Assembly (NCBI RefSeq): GCF_934307085.1 | Contig: NZ_CAKRCF010000012.1 | Location: forward strand, 6,461-70,460 | Source: an uncultured Anaerobutyricum sp. | Lineage (GTDB): Bacteria > Bacillota > Clostridia > Lachnospirales > Lachnospiraceae | DNA: 64,000 nucleotides | Direction of reading: 5' to 3' | In this document: in pieces, positions 42,216-52,772 of the stretch | Numbering within the stretch: position 1 is the stretch's first letter | Layout of the letters: every line of letters begins with the position of its first letter | The notes under the pieces: model-generated | What the model saw: the letters and a program-made list of their open reading frames with translations, nothing else | What the model was told of the DNA's origin: nothing | Database searches by the model: none | Position numbers and translations under genes: made by a program

Positions 42216-43247
42216 ATGGAAGAAAATAAGAAAGATGTGCTGATTCTGGCAATCGAAACTTCCTGTGATGAGACAGCAGCGGCTGTTGTAAAGAACGGCA
42301 GGGAAGTTTTATCGAATACAATTTACACACAGATTAAATTGCATACGATGTTTGGCGGTGTTGTACCGGAAATTGCATCAAGAAAACATATAGAAAAGAT
42401 TAATATTGTGATCGAAACTGCATTAAAAGAAGCGGGAGTAACTTTAGAAGATGTTGATGCAATCGCAGTTACTTACGGACCGGGATTAGTCGGAGCCTTA
42501 CTTGTTGGTGTGGCAGAGGCAAAGGCACTTGCTTATGCAGCGAAAAAGCCATTAGTTGGTGTGCATCATATCGAAGGGCATATCAGTGCAAACTATATCG
42601 AACATAAAGAATTAGAGCCGCCATTTTTATGTATGGTTGCTTCTGGCGGACATTCTCATCTTGTCCTTGTAAAGGATTATGGGGAATATGAGATTATCGG
42701 AAGAACAAGAGATGATGCAGCAGGAGAAGCCTTTGACAAGGTGGCAAGAGCAATCGGACTTGGTTATCCGGGAGGACCAAAGATTGATAAGCTTGCCAAA
42801 GAGGGCAATAAAAAGGCCATTGCTTTCCCAAGAGCCAAGATTACCGATGCACCAGATGATTTCAGTTTCAGCGGCTTAAAATCAGCAGTACTAAACTACT
42901 TAAATCAGTGTCAGATGAAGGGTGAGGAAGTAAATCGTGCCGATGTGGCAGCTTCTTTCCAGCAGTCTGTTACCGATGTGCTTACTGAGCATACGGTAGG
43001 AGCAGCCAAACGTCTTGGCATTAATAAAGTAGCTATCGCAGGAGGAGTAGCATCAAACTCTTCCCTTCGTGCACAGATGGAAGAAGCCTGCCGTAAAAAT
43101 GGAATGGAATTCTATCATCCATCACCAATCTTTTGTACAGATAATGCGGCGATGATTGGTGTTGCAGGATATTATGAATATATCAAAGGCATTCGTGACG
43201 GCTGGGACTTAAATGCAAAGCCGAATTTAAAAATTGGAGAACGGTAG
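42216..43247 (+). CDS. tsaD: tRNA threonylcarbamoyltransferase TsaD
   Basis: 343 residues. ASKHA fold with the metal-binding HIEGH (His118 and His122), the ATP-binding [10 protein letters not shown] and the late GGVASN and CTDNAAMIG motifs. It is the catalytic subunit that transfers the threonylcarbamoyl group to A37 of ANN-decoding tRNAs. GAGGAGG precedes the ATG. It closes the tsaE-tsaB-rimI-ribbon-rnz-tsaD run. Confidence 0.96.
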   Translation: MEENKKDVLILAIETSCDETAAAVVKNGREVLSNTIYTQIKLHTMFGGVVPEIASRKHIEKINIVIETALKEAGVTLEDVDAIAVTYGPGLVGALLVGVAEAKALAYAAKKPLVGVHHIEGHISANYIEHKELEPPFLCMVASGGHSHLVLVKDYGEYEIIGRTRDDAAGEAFDKVARAIGLGYPGGPKIDKLAKEGNKKAIAFPRAKITDAPDDFSFSGLKSAVLNYLNQCQMKGEEVNRADVAASFQQSVTDVLTEHTVGAAKRLGINKVAIAGGVASNSSLRAQMEEACRKNGMEFYHPSPIFCTDNAAMIGVAGYYEYIKGIRDGWDLNAKPNLKIGER

Positions 43248-43363
43248 AATTTTATTACTATTTAATTAGTGTACGGATACATTAATAAATAATAGAAAAA
43301 ATACAGCAAATATATTTACAGCAACAATCTTGTAATATAAGATTTGAAAAAGGAGGGAGTACA

Positions 43364-44065
43364 TTGAAAGAAAAAGTGACAGCGATTGTTCTTGCGGCAG
43401 GAAAAGGAAGCCGTATGCATTCAGAAATACAAAAGCAGTATATGACTCTCTTAGACCGCCCGGTCATCACCTATGCATTAGAAGCATTTGAGAAAAGCTC
43501 TGTCAATGAGATTATTCTTGTAGTTGCTCCAGGAGAAATCGAATACGCACAGGAAAACATTTTAGATAAGTATAATTATAAGAAAGTCAGCGGCATCATT
43601 ACCGGGGGAGCAGAACGCTATGATTCTGTATACAAGGCCTTATGTGCCATACCAGAAGAAGGATACGTTTTAATTCATGATGGCGCCAGAGCATTTATCA
43701 CACCAGAATTGATTGAGTTTTGCATTGAGCGGGTGAAAAAGGACAAGTCCTGTGTTATGGGAATGCCGGTAAAAGATACAATAAAGATCGTTGATGAAGA
43801 TTGTTATGCAGTTTCTACTCCACCGAGAAGTACAATGTGGCAGATTCAGACACCACAGTGTTTTGTGACAGCAGAAATCAGAGAAGCTTACAAGAAAATG
43901 ATGGAAGTGGGGGATGATTCTGTAACAGATGACGGAATGGTGATGGAAACTTATGGAATCCGTGGTGTCCGCATGATAAAAGGAAGTTACGAGAACATGA
44001 AAATTACAACTCCGGAAGATATGCTGCTTGGAGAGGCAATCTTAAAGAGCAGAAGTAAAAAGTAG
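43364..44065 (+). CDS. ispD: 2-C-methyl-D-erythritol 4-phosphate cytidylyltransferase
   Basis: 233 residues from TTG 43364 with AAGGAGGG. The nucleotidyltransferase motif VLAAGKGSRMHSEIQKQY, HDGARAFI and PVKDTIK, and the C-terminal VTDDGMVME are characteristic of IspD, third step of the MEP isoprenoid pathway. The usual partner ispF is not adjacent. The ClpX-like gene starts 20 bases downstream and may share the transcript. Confidence 0.9.
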   Translation: MKEKVTAIVLAAGKGSRMHSEIQKQYMTLLDRPVITYALEAFEKSSVNEIILVVAPGEIEYAQENILDKYNYKKVSGIITGGAERYDSVYKALCAIPEEGYVLIHDGARAFITPELIEFCIERVKKDKSCVMGMPVKDTIKIVDEDCYAVSTPPRSTMWQIQTPQCFVTAEIREAYKKMMEVGDDSVTDDGMVMETYGIRGVRMIKGSYENMKITTPEDMLLGEAILKSRSKK

Positions 44066-44085
44066 TAACGACAGGAGATACAAAA

Positions 44086-45729
44086 ATGAAAAAGGGAAAT
44101 ACAATACATCAGGAACAGAAAGAAATGGTATTCACAGAAGCTTCTGTACAAAGTGTTTCTGACGAGCGTAAGGAGCAGGATATTGTTTTAGAGAGTGATG
44201 ATGCGGAAGAAATTGATGCAGAAGACTATGAAGTAGAAGATGGTGAGGATGATGACGATACCAGTTATGAAGTAGAAGATGATGATACAGATGACGATGC
44301 AAAAAAGAAATTTGAATCCTGCTGTGTCTGCCATCGTACAGAAGAACAGGGTGCCAAGCTTATCCATATGCCGACAGGTTTAAGTATCTGCTCTGACTGT
44401 ATGCAGAAATCTTTTGATTCTTTTAATTCTGGATTTGGAGGTGGAAATGGAATCCAGTTCCTTGATCTTTCCAATATGGACTTTAATAATTTAAAAGATA
44501 TGAATCTTGGAGATTTGTTGTCAGGAACTATGTCTAACCAGAAGCCAAAAACAAAAAAAGCCAAAAAGAAAAAGAAGAAGAAAAAGGAAGAACCAAAGCT
44601 TACGTTAAAGAATATTCCTGCACCACACCAGATTAAAGCCCAGCTTGATGAGTATGTTATCGGACAGGATTATGCGAAGAAAGTAATGTCTGTTGCCGTA
44701 TATAATCATTATAAACGTGTCATTACCAATACGATGGATGAAATCGAAATCGATAAATCCAACATGCTTATGATTGGACCAACAGGTTCCGGTAAAACAC
44801 ATCTTGTAAAAACATTAGCGAGACTATTAAATGTACCGCTGGCAATCTGTGATGCAACTTCTCTTACAGAGGCCGGTTACATCGGTGACGATGTAGAAAG
44901 TGTGCTTTCCAAATTGCTTGCTAATGCTGATAATGATGTAGAAAAAGCAGAGACTGGAATTATTTTTATTGACGAGATTGATAAGATTGCAAAGAAGAAA
45001 AATACAACAAGTCGTGACGTAAGTGGAGAATCTGTACAGCAGGCTCTCTTAAAGCTGTTAGAAGGCAGCGAGGTGGAGGTGCCAGTAGGTGCAAGCTCTA
45101 AAAATGCGATGGTACCAACTGCAGTAATGAATACAAGAAATATTCTCTTTATCTGTGGTGGTGCATTCCCTGGATTAGAGGACATTATCAAAGAAAGAAT
45201 GACACAGCATTCCTCTATCGGATTCCATGCGGAGCTTAAGGACAAATACGACCACGAAAAGAATCTGTTACAGTATGTTACTGTAGAAGATATCCGAAAA
45301 TTTGGAATGATTCCAGAGTTTATTGGAAGATTGCCGATAATATTTACATTAAATGCCTTGACAAAGGAAATGTTGGTTGATATTCTGAAAGAGCCTAAGA
45401 ATGCAATATTAAAACAGTATCAGAAACTTCTGGCATTAGATGAAGTGGAGTTACAGTTTGAAGATGGAGCCTTAACAGCAATTGCGGAGAGGGCTTTAGA
45501 GAAAGATACTGGAGCAAGAGCACTTCGTGCAATCATCGAGAAATTCATGCTGGATATTATGTATGAGATTCCAAAGGATGATAATATCGGACGGGTTACG
45601 ATTACAGAAGATTATATTCGTAATAATGGTGCACCACTTATCGAGATGCGTCCTTATCTTCAACTTGAGCAAAAGAAGCAGGAAATTGCAGCTGCCGAAG
45701 AACAAGAAGGTGCTGATTCAGATAATTAG
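44086..45729 (+). CDS. Elongated ClpX paralogue without the RKH loop
   Basis: 547 residues, about 120 more than normal ClpX. An acidic segment (about 30-72, runs of Asp/Glu) precedes a four-Cys zinc-binding domain (C79/C82 and C102/C105). A Lys tract (about 157-167) leads into the AAA+ core: Walker A GPTGSGKT (231-238), pore loop GYIG (264-267, GYVG in ordinary ClpX), Walker B IIFIDE (292-297) and sensor motifs. The ClpP-docking tripeptide IGF is kept (378-380). Where ClpX carries the substrate-gating RKH loop this protein has ASSKNAMVP (336-344). It likely feeds ClpP a special substrate set, or remodels without ClpP. No clpP or tig is adjacent. Confidence 0.85.
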   Translation: MKKGNTIHQEQKEMVFTEASVQSVSDERKEQDIVLESDDAEEIDAEDYEVEDGEDDDDTSYEVEDDDTDDDAKKKFESCCVCHRTEEQGAKLIHMPTGLSICSDCMQKSFDSFNSGFGGGNGIQFLDLSNMDFNNLKDMNLGDLLSGTMSNQKPKTKKAKKKKKKKKEEPKLTLKNIPAPHQIKAQLDEYVIGQDYAKKVMSVAVYNHYKRVITNTMDEIEIDKSNMLMIGPTGSGKTHLVKTLARLLNVPLAICDATSLTEAGYIGDDVESVLSKLLANADNDVEKAETGIIFIDEIDKIAKKKNTTSRDVSGESVQQALLKLLEGSEVEVPVGASSKNAMVPTAVMNTRNILFICGGAFPGLEDIIKERMTQHSSIGFHAELKDKYDHEKNLLQYVTVEDIRKFGMIPEFIGRLPIIFTLNALTKEMLVDILKEPKNAILKQYQKLLALDEVELQFEDGALTAIAERALEKDTGARALRAIIEKFMLDIMYEIPKDDNIGRVTITEDYIRNNGAPLIEMRPYLQLEQKKQEIAAAEEQEGADSDN

Positions 45730-45739
45730 GATATCTTGT

Positions 45740-45815
45740 ATAGAAAATGGTAATCTAGATTAACAGGGTGTTTTACATAGAAAAATGGTGATTTAGATAA
45801 CCAGAGTACTTTATA
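45740..45815 (+). repeat. Imperfect tandem duplication
   Basis: Two units of about 38 bases, starting at 45740 (atagaaaatgg) and 45777 (atagaaaaatgg), are about three-quarters identical. They sit between the ClpX-like and FBPase genes. Confidence 0.6.
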
Positions 45816-45890
45816 TTAGGAGATAACAAAAGCATAGAGCGAGAAAACTTAAGAATTAGAGAACGATTATTCCATAAAAGGGGGTTGATT

Positions 45891-47852
45891 ATGGAAAAGT
45901 TGAACCTGAAGTTTTTACAGAGTCTGGCAACACAATATCCAAGTGTGGCAAAAGCCTGTACGGAGATTATCAATTTGCAGGCAATTTTAAATTTGCCAAA
46001 GGAGACCGAGCATTTTGTTTCAGATGTACATGGAGAGTATGAGCAGTTCTTACATATATTAAAAACTGGTTCCGGGGCAATTCGTAATAAGATAGAAGAT
46101 GTTTTTGGTAATACACTTTGCGCAAGAGATAAAAAAAGTCTGGCAGCTCTAATTTATTATCCGGAACAAAAAGTAGAACGGATGCGATTAGAGCTATCGG
46201 AGGAAGATTTTCAGGATTGGTATAAAGTATCTTTGCACCGTCTGATTGCGGTATGTAAGGAGAGCTCGGTCAAGTATACCCGCTCAAAATTAAGAAAGAG
46301 TCTGCCGGCTGATTTTTCCTATATTCTTGAAGAACTTTTGAGTGAGAATAACCGTGTTGTAGAAAAAGAAGAATATTATAATGAGATTTTTGACACGATT
46401 ATCCGCTTGAACAGAGCAAAGGAGTTTATTGTTGCTATTGCTGGAGTTATTCAGAAGTTGGTTGTTACAAGACTTCATGTTATTGGGGATATTTTTGACA
46501 GAGGTCCAGGTCCACATATTATTATGGATCATCTGATGGAACATAGTAATGTAGATTTCCAGTGGGGAAATCATGATGTTGTATGGATGGGAGCGGCTTC
46601 AGGACAAAAAGCATGTATTGCCAATGTTATTCGACTTTCTGCAAGATATAATAATCTTGCGGTATTAGAAGATGGCTATGGAATTAACCTTGTTCCACTT
46701 GCAAGCTTTGCGATTGAAACATATGCCAATGATCCTTGTCAATGCTTCAGAGTCCATGCGCAGGAGGAAGCGGATTTAAGAGAAGTTTCTCTTAATATGA
46801 AGATGCATAAAGCAATTGCTGTCATTCAGTTTAAATTAGAGGGACAGGTTATAAGGAGAAGACCGGAATTTAACATGGACAGAAGACTTCTTCTTGACAA
46901 AATTGATTATGAGGAAGGGACAATTATGATAGATGGCAAGAAATATGAACTTCTTGATAAATCTTTCCCAACGATTGACCCCAATAATCCATATGAACTT
47001 TCCGAAGCAGAAGAAGCACTAATGAATCGTCTTTGCATGAACTTTTTAAACTGCGATAAGTTACAGGAACATATTCGATTCTTATTTAATAAGGGTGGTT
47101 TGTATCTCTGCTATAATTCAAATCTGCTCTATCATGGATGTGTGCCACTTGATGAGAAGGGAAACTTTCGAAAAGTTAAGATTGGTAATAAACAGTATTC
47201 TGGAAAAGAACTTTATGATGTACTTGAATATTACGCAAGAAAAGGATATTACGAGCAGGATAACAGAGAGGAACATGAATACGGTAAGGATATCATGTGG
47301 TATATCTGGTCTAATGAGAATTCGCCCGTCTATGGCAAGGAAAAAATGGCAACTTTTGAACGTTACTTCATAGCAGATAAAGAAGTACAGATTGAGAGAA
47401 AAGATCATTATTACCGCCTCATCGAAAAAGAAGAAGTTGTCAATAATATCCTCAAAGAATTTGGCGTAGATAATGAAAAAGGACATATCATTAACGGTCA
47501 TATGCCTGTTCACGTAAAAGAAGGCGAATCCCCTGTCAAATGTAACGGTAAAGTCATGATTATTGATGGTGGATTTTCAAAAGCATATCGAGGAACGACA
47601 GGAATCGCAGGTTATACCCTTATCTATAATTCAAGAGGTTTGCGTCTTGTCTCTCATGAGACGTTTACTTCAACAGAAGACGTAATCGAAAAAGAGATTG
47701 ATGTGCATTCTGATACGGTTATCCGTGAGGTCTCCGCTCAGCGTGAGAGAGTATTAGATACCGAAACTGGCCGTCAGTTAAAGGAACAGATCAACGATCT
47801 TGAAAAGCTGTTACATGCTTATCGGACAGGACAGATTCTTGAAAAAGAATAA
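45891..47852 (+). CDS. fbp: Class III fructose-1,6-bisphosphatase
   Basis: 653 residues from ATG 45891 with AAGGGGG. It carries metallophosphatase motifs: SDVHGEYEQFLHIL, GDIFDRGPGP, WGNHDVVWMG, and a late INGHMPVHVKEGESP. Together with its size this defines the Firmicutes-specific class III FBPase that dephosphorylates fructose-1,6-bisphosphate in gluconeogenesis. The C-terminal coiled helix (RQLKEQINDLEKLLHAY) is usual. It is a single-gene unit followed by a large hairpin. Confidence 0.95.
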   Translation: MEKLNLKFLQSLATQYPSVAKACTEIINLQAILNLPKETEHFVSDVHGEYEQFLHILKTGSGAIRNKIEDVFGNTLCARDKKSLAALIYYPEQKVERMRLELSEEDFQDWYKVSLHRLIAVCKESSVKYTRSKLRKSLPADFSYILEELLSENNRVVEKEEYYNEIFDTIIRLNRAKEFIVAIAGVIQKLVVTRLHVIGDIFDRGPGPHIIMDHLMEHSNVDFQWGNHDVVWMGAASGQKACIANVIRLSARYNNLAVLEDGYGINLVPLASFAIETYANDPCQCFRVHAQEEADLREVSLNMKMHKAIAVIQFKLEGQVIRRRPEFNMDRRLLLDKIDYEEGTIMIDGKKYELLDKSFPTIDPNNPYELSEAEEALMNRLCMNFLNCDKLQEHIRFLFNKGGLYLCYNSNLLYHGCVPLDEKGNFRKVKIGNKQYSGKELYDVLEYYARKGYYEQDNREEHEYGKDIMWYIWSNENSPVYGKEKMATFERYFIADKEVQIERKDHYYRLIEKEEVVNNILKEFGVDNEKGHIINGHMPVHVKEGESPVKCNGKVMIIDGGFSKAYRGTTGIAGYTLIYNSRGLRLVSHETFTSTEDVIEKEIDVHSDTVIREVSAQRERVLDTETGRQLKEQINDLEKLLHAYRTGQILEKE

Positions 47853-47947
47853 GAAACAGAAAACGCATCCAGAAAAGAGATGCACCCTAAAAAGAAAAAC
47901 TATCCACAGAGGACTATGGCACTGTCAAAATAATTGAATGGAAAAAA

Positions 47948-48028
47948 GCCTCTTACAAGTATTGATTTTGATTTTATCGTAGAAAAACAAAGTCATAAGA
48001 TCAATACCTGTGAGGGGCGATTTTTATT
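47948..48028 (+). terminator. Stem-loop with T run after fbp (repeat-family member)
   Basis: Arms 47948-47966 and 48000-48018 pair over 19 positions with a few G-T or mismatched pairs, followed by gatttttattt. The loop end aacaaagtcataa resembles the motif at the foot of the inverted repeats at 4405 and 52254. Confidence 0.65.
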
Positions 48029-48146
48029 TGCATATTTCTTTTGTAATCTGACATATATTTACTAAGACAATCTGAAATAATGGGTATGTCCTTCTATAAG
48101 TGGGCAGAGTGTTGTTTAGTAAATAGAAAAAATGGGAGGGATTACT

Positions 48147-49697
48147 ATGAATATGAACGAAAGTCAGAAGAAATCAGAAAAAGGAATGAATGACAGAACT
48201 GTTGAATATTTAGAATTAAAATATGATACAGATACACGACAGGGGCTTACGCTGGCAAAGGTAAGGCAGCGAAGTCATAAGCATTATAAGAAGAAGATGA
48301 CGAAAGAGAAAAAGCGGATTTGGTTTGCATGTTTAAAACAGGAATGTCAGAATCCGCTTTTCTTTTTCTTTCTATATTTGTGCATGGTAAGTGTTTTGTT
48401 TCAGTTTGATCAAAGAGTAAAAAATGTATTGTTATTGTCTTGTATGGTATTTCTTTTTTGGAAAGTGGAAAAGACATTTCGTTATAGAAAGGTATTGTTT
48501 AAGCAGGAAGAAGTATACAGTCCCAAAGCTGTGGTTCTGCGGGAGAATATCTTTCAATGTGTGCAGGTAAATAGTCTTGTAAAAGGGGATATTATACGAT
48601 TAAAAAAAGGAGAAAAAGTCCCCTGTGCAGTCATTAGTTTAAAGTCTCCGTATAAATTATATGAACAGGAAGAAACATTTGCAGAAAATACTGGACGTGC
48701 CATCGTAACGCAGCAAGTGCCACAGTATTTTCTTGAAGCTGAGACGGAAAACAGAAATATAGAAAAAAATAAGAATATGCGAAAAAATGAAATCGTCAGA
48801 GGAAAAAAACAGGAAAATTTATATGCAACCGAAGAGAAAGAAATAGAAGAATACAGAGAAAATTATAAAGAAAATATAATTCTTCAAGAATTATTTATCC
48901 GACAGGGAATTTATTTCCGTCCCCGTTTTTTTGAGAAAGGTATAATACGGGAAAATCGGCCAATAGTTGCTGTTGGTTTTGAAGAGACATATTTTCCTTC
49001 TAAATTTCAAATAGAGAAATTTCAACGATTCATACAGGAATTAAAGAAGACAGATGTGAAATGGTTCTTTTTTACTAGTGAGAGTAGAGAGGAAGCATTT
49101 TCTATCGGAAAGCAGACAGGGATTGTGGAAGAAAAAAGAGAAGTAATAGATCGAAAGCAGTTTTTACTTCTGAAAAATATTGCTATTGAAAAACAGATAG
49201 GAAGCATTCGGATTTATTGTGGACTTTCAGAATCAGAAAAAAAACAGGTTATTGTAATGTGGAGAAATCATCAGCAGGCATATCCGGAAGGATTTGTGCA
49301 GAATCAGGGACGAATTCTTTTTATGTCTGGTTTAGATCAGTCTGAAAGAGAAAAAATAACAGAAAGGTGTGTGTATGCCTGCTGCGATGGTGGAAGCCAG
49401 GTAAATGACATCTGGTTCAAAAAAAATTGGAGAGATACAATGGTAAAATATCTTACCGGAGAAACCATCTGGCGAAAATTTTTTAGACACGCAAAAAAAT
49501 GGGAAAAACAAATCCTGGCGAGTCTATGTATATTTATGTTTCTGTCAATTCTCTTATCTTTATATATGCCACAACAAGGAAATATGCGAAAAATTATGCA
49601 GATCGGAAGCTTATTCTGTGCGGTATATATTATTGGAAGAGAAATCGTAGAGGAAGTATTCCGCAAATGGTTTTTAAGAAGATTAAACAATAGTTAA
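48147..49697 (+). CDS. P-type ATPase-like pseudoenzyme
   Basis: 516 residues from ATG 48147 (GGGAGGG site). The N terminus TRQGLTLAKVRQRSHKHY then ECQNPLFFFFLYLCMVSVLF matches the cation-ATPase N domain and M1. VKGDIIRLKKGEKVPCAV (145-162) matches the actuator domain. WFFFTSESREEAFSIGKQTGI (306-326) and CDGGSQVND (413-421) match the TGD and GDGxND hinge regions. GETIWRKFFRHAKKWEKQI then two membrane segments match M5-M6. Missing are the DKTGT phosphorylation site, the TGES actuator loop (ENTGRAI instead), M3-M4 and most of the nucleotide domain, replaced by a charged segment (about 200-245). ATP-driven transport is impossible; a regulatory or scaffold role is inferred. Confidence 0.75.
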   Translation: MNMNESQKKSEKGMNDRTVEYLELKYDTDTRQGLTLAKVRQRSHKHYKKKMTKEKKRIWFACLKQECQNPLFFFFLYLCMVSVLFQFDQRVKNVLLLSCMVFLFWKVEKTFRYRKVLFKQEEVYSPKAVVLRENIFQCVQVNSLVKGDIIRLKKGEKVPCAVISLKSPYKLYEQEETFAENTGRAIVTQQVPQYFLEAETENRNIEKNKNMRKNEIVRGKKQENLYATEEKEIEEYRENYKENIILQELFIRQGIYFRPRFFEKGIIRENRPIVAVGFEETYFPSKFQIEKFQRFIQELKKTDVKWFFFTSESREEAFSIGKQTGIVEEKREVIDRKQFLLLKNIAIEKQIGSIRIYCGLSESEKKQVIVMWRNHQQAYPEGFVQNQGRILFMSGLDQSEREKITERCVYACCDGGSQVNDIWFKKNWRDTMVKYLTGETIWRKFFRHAKKWEKQILASLCIFMFLSILLSLYMPQQGNMRKIMQIGSLFCAVYIIGREIVEEVFRKWFLRRLNNS

Positions 49698-49761
49698 TTT
49701 TTGAGTTTATAAAATTAATACCACTTATGGATTATTGAATTTTATCCTGCGTTTATGCTAA

Positions 49762-49814
49762 TATAATTAAATAGGCGTAACGATACGAAGAAGTTTAGGA
49801 GATTTGTATCATTA
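49762..49814 (+). promoter_or_regulatory. Possible promoter and dyad before the hydratase gene
   Basis: TATAAT (49762-49767) has no good -35. Downstream TAACGATAC (49778-49786) and GTATCATTA (49806-49814) form a 9-base dyad with one wobble and a 19-base loop. Confidence 0.35.
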
Positions 49815-49889
49815 CCAATATCTTACTAATAATATATTTTAGGAAAGGAAAAGCTATTTAGGCGAGAGCTTTGATAGCAGGATAGAATA

Positions 49890-52178
49890 ATGGAACTGTT
49901 AAAAACAGGAGCGTATCTTGTAAATGGAACAGAAATTATAGAAGATACTCCGGAAGCACAAGCAAGACTGCAGGCAGCGGTCGGTCCGGATGCACCTTCC
50001 AAAGAAGAAGCAGCGAAAGGAACTATTGCTTACGGTATTTTAGAAGCACATAATACTTCTGATAACATGGAAAAGCTAAAGATTCGTTTTGACAAGTTAA
50101 CTTCCCATGATATTACTTATGTAGGAATTATCCAGACAGCTCGTGCTTCAGGATTAGAGAAGTTCCCTATGCCATATGTTCTCACAAACTGTCATAATAG
50201 CTTATGTGCCGTTGGTGGAACAATTAATGAAGATGATCATATGTTTGGACTTACTTGTGCGAAAAAGTATGGTGGAATCTATGTACCTCCTCATCAGGCA
50301 GTTATTCATCAGTTTGCAAGAGAAATGCTTGCCTGCGGTGGGGCGATGATTCTTGGTTCTGACTCCCACACCCGTTATGGAGCACTTGGAACAATGGCAA
50401 TGGGTGAAGGTGGACCAGAGCTTGTAAAACAGCTTTTGAACCAGACTTACGATATTAATATGCCAGGTGTTATTGGAATCTATATGACAGGAGAGCCGAT
50501 AAAAGGTGTTGGTCCACAGGACGTAGCTCTTGCGATTATCGGTGCAGTCTTCCAGAATGGTTATGTAAATAACAAAGTTATGGAGTTTGTTGGACCGGGG
50601 GTTGAGAAGTTAAGTGCAGATTTCCGTATAGGTGTTGATGTAATGACAACAGAGACTACCTGTCTTTCTTCTATTTGGAAGACTGATGATGTTATTAAAG
50701 ATTTCTATGATATTCATGGAAGAGCAGACGATTACAAAGAATTAAATCCTGCTAAAGTTGCTTACTATGACGGAATGGTTAAGATTGACTTAAGCAAGAT
50801 TCGTCCAATGATTGCTATGCCATTCCATCCAAGTAATACATATACGATTGAAGATATGAATAAGAATCTTATGGACGTTCTTCATGATTGTGAGCAGAAA
50901 GCACTTGTCAGCTTAGATGGACAGGTAGACTTTAAACTTACTGATAAAGTTCATGACGGAAAGCTCTATGTTGAACAGGGAATCATTGCAGGATGTGCCG
51001 GCGGTGGATTTGAAAACTTATGTGCGGCAGCAGATATTATCAAAGGAAAATCTATTGGAGCCGATGAATTTACATTAAGCGTTTATCCCGCAAGTACACC
51101 AATCTACATGGAATTAGTAAAGAATGGTGCAGCAGCAGCCCTCATGGAAAGCGGAGCTATCGTAAAAACAGCATTCTGTGGACCTTGCTTTGGAGCTGGA
51201 GATACCCCATCTAATAACAGCTTAAGTATCCGTCATTCTACAAGAAACTTTCCAAATAGAGAGGGTTCTAAGTTACAAAATGGACAGATTGCTTCCGTAG
51301 CATTAATGGATGCCCGATCTATCGCAGCAACCGCGGCGAATAAAGGATACCTTACACCAGCAACAGACTTAGATGTAGAGTATACAGGAAGAAAATACCA
51401 CTTTGACGGCAGCATTTATGCAAATCGTGTATTTGACAGTAAAGGAGTGGCGGATTCATCTGTAGAGATTAAGTTCGGGCCAAATATTAAAGATTGGCCG
51501 AAGATGAGTGCACTTCCGGCAAACATGATCCTGAAGGTCGTTTCCGAAATACATGACCCAGTTACAACAACAGATGAATTGATTCCATCAGGAGAAACAT
51601 CCTCCTATCGTTCTAATCCACTTGGACTTGCAGAATTTACTCTTTCAAGAAAAGACCCTGCTTACGTAGGACGTGCCAAAGAAGTAAGAGCGGCACAGGA
51701 AGCAGTAGAAGCTAAAAGTAATCCAGTAGAAGCATTAGCAGAATTGGCATCAGTTATTGATGCAATTCATACGAAGTACGCAGATGTTACCAATGAAAAT
51801 ATTGGAATCGGAAGTACAATCTTTGCCGTAAAACCAGGAGATGGTTCTGCCAGAGAACAGGCAGCATCCTGCCAGAAAGTATTAGGAGGTTGGGCAAATA
51901 TTGCAAACGAATACGCTACAAAGCGTTATCGCTCCAATCTTATCAACTGGGGTATGCTTCCATTCCTCATTGAAAAAGGAGACCTGCCATTTACAAACGG
52001 AGATTATATTTTCCTTCCAGATGTAAGAAAGGCAGTAGAGACAAAGGCAACAGAGTTTGAAGCTTATGTTGTAAAAGATGGAAACCTCATTCCATTTACA
52101 TTGAAAATGGGTGAACTGACAGATGATGAGAGAGAAATTATCCTGAAGGGATGTCTCATTAACTACAATAGACAGTAG
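49890..52178 (+). CDS. Aconitase-superfamily hydratase (YbhJ-like)
   Basis: 762 residues. It has the aconitase fold with a [4Fe-4S] site: a Cys in [11 protein letters not shown], which replaces the usual GSCTN, and the CxxC pair in [36 protein letters not shown] and FPNREG are also conserved. The length and the altered first Cys motif fit the YbhJ-like hydratase group rather than AcnA, AcnB or LeuC. The substrate is not known from sequence. It may serve a dedicated hydroxyacid dehydration. It stands alone, 192 bases after the ATPase-like gene. Confidence 0.85.
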   Translation: MELLKTGAYLVNGTEIIEDTPEAQARLQAAVGPDAPSKEEAAKGTIAYGILEAHNTSDNMEKLKIRFDKLTSHDITYVGIIQTARASGLEKFPMPYVLTNCHNSLCAVGGTINEDDHMFGLTCAKKYGGIYVPPHQAVIHQFAREMLACGGAMILGSDSHTRYGALGTMAMGEGGPELVKQLLNQTYDINMPGVIGIYMTGEPIKGVGPQDVALAIIGAVFQNGYVNNKVMEFVGPGVEKLSADFRIGVDVMTTETTCLSSIWKTDDVIKDFYDIHGRADDYKELNPAKVAYYDGMVKIDLSKIRPMIAMPFHPSNTYTIEDMNKNLMDVLHDCEQKALVSLDGQVDFKLTDKVHDGKLYVEQGIIAGCAGGGFENLCAAADIIKGKSIGADEFTLSVYPASTPIYMELVKNGAAAALMESGAIVKTAFCGPCFGAGDTPSNNSLSIRHSTRNFPNREGSKLQNGQIASVALMDARSIAATAANKGYLTPATDLDVEYTGRKYHFDGSIYANRVFDSKGVADSSVEIKFGPNIKDWPKMSALPANMILKVVSEIHDPVTTTDELIPSGETSSYRSNPLGLAEFTLSRKDPAYVGRAKEVRAAQEAVEAKSNPVEALAELASVIDAIHTKYADVTNENIGIGSTIFAVKPGDGSAREQAASCQKVLGGWANIANEYATKRYRSNLINWGMLPFLIEKGDLPFTNGDYIFLPDVRKAVETKATEFEAYVVKDGNLIPFTLKMGELTDDEREIILKGCLINYNRQ

Positions 52179-52647
52179 TTTCTAAGTTCTGCAGGTAGAC
52201 GGACGCCACTGTAGAAGATGGAAGTCAGATTACCCGAAGATTATGAGTAGAACCACTAAAAAATTTACCCCATTTTGTTCCGTTGTACTAAAAGCTTCAT
52301 TTGGTCTTAAAACTTCCACTGGAGCTTTTTTCAACCTGCTAAGGCAGCAGAAAAGAATGCGAAGTTTCTATAGTCAAAATTTCGCAGTACAAAGTCACAA
52401 AATGGGGTAGATTTTTTAGTGCTTTTTTATTTGTCTACTCGATTTCACAAATATTTTAGATAGTTTGATGGAGATGGAATAGGTTTTTTCAAAAAGCCTG
52501 TCATATAATTAAGAGCAAAACAACCCTTTACGGAGTTTTCCTATTCCATCACACTGATATGCATCAACTATTTATTTGGTTCAAGCCAAAGTCAAAAAAA
52601 TCGACCGTTCTTTAACAAGACAAAATTGTATACATATCAGTACACAG
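52179..52647. other. Structured intergenic between hydratase and ilvB
   Basis: Within 80 bases of the stop, positions 52233-52270 resemble the left side of the thrC terminator at 12930-12970. The inverted repeat at 52254-52421 follows. Further on, gatggaatagg (52473-52483) pairs with cctattccatc (52540-52550), an 11-base perfect dyad. I see no T-box or leader peptide for branched-chain control. Confidence 0.5.
52254..52421. repeat. 25-bp inverted repeat with 118-nt loop
   Basis: Arms 52254-52278 and 52397-52421 match at 24 of 25, the exception a G-T pair, and are followed by cttttttattt. The loop has further dyads and ends in gtacaaagtc before the right arm, the family motif also seen at 4488 and 40. 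Confidence 0.8.
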
Positions 52648-52677
52648 TTGACAAAAGGAAAGCATTGGGTATATCAT
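52648..52677 (+). promoter_or_regulatory. Promoter of ilvBN
   Basis: TTGACA (52648-52653), an 18-base spacer and TATCAT (52672-52677). The leader to the ilvB start is only about 90 bases. Confidence 0.7.
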
Positions 52678-52772
52678 AGAAAAGATATTTAACTTTTAAA
52701 TGAAAATTGTATAAAAGTTAGAACAAGAGATAATCGACAACATTGAATGAGAGAAAAAGGAGTGGAGTAAGT

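Noticed and set aside
52440-52772. T-box or peptide attenuator for ilvBN
   Set aside because: No T-box core (GGTGGNACC-like), no run of Leu/Ile/Val codons, and the mapped promoter leaves only about 90 bases of leader.
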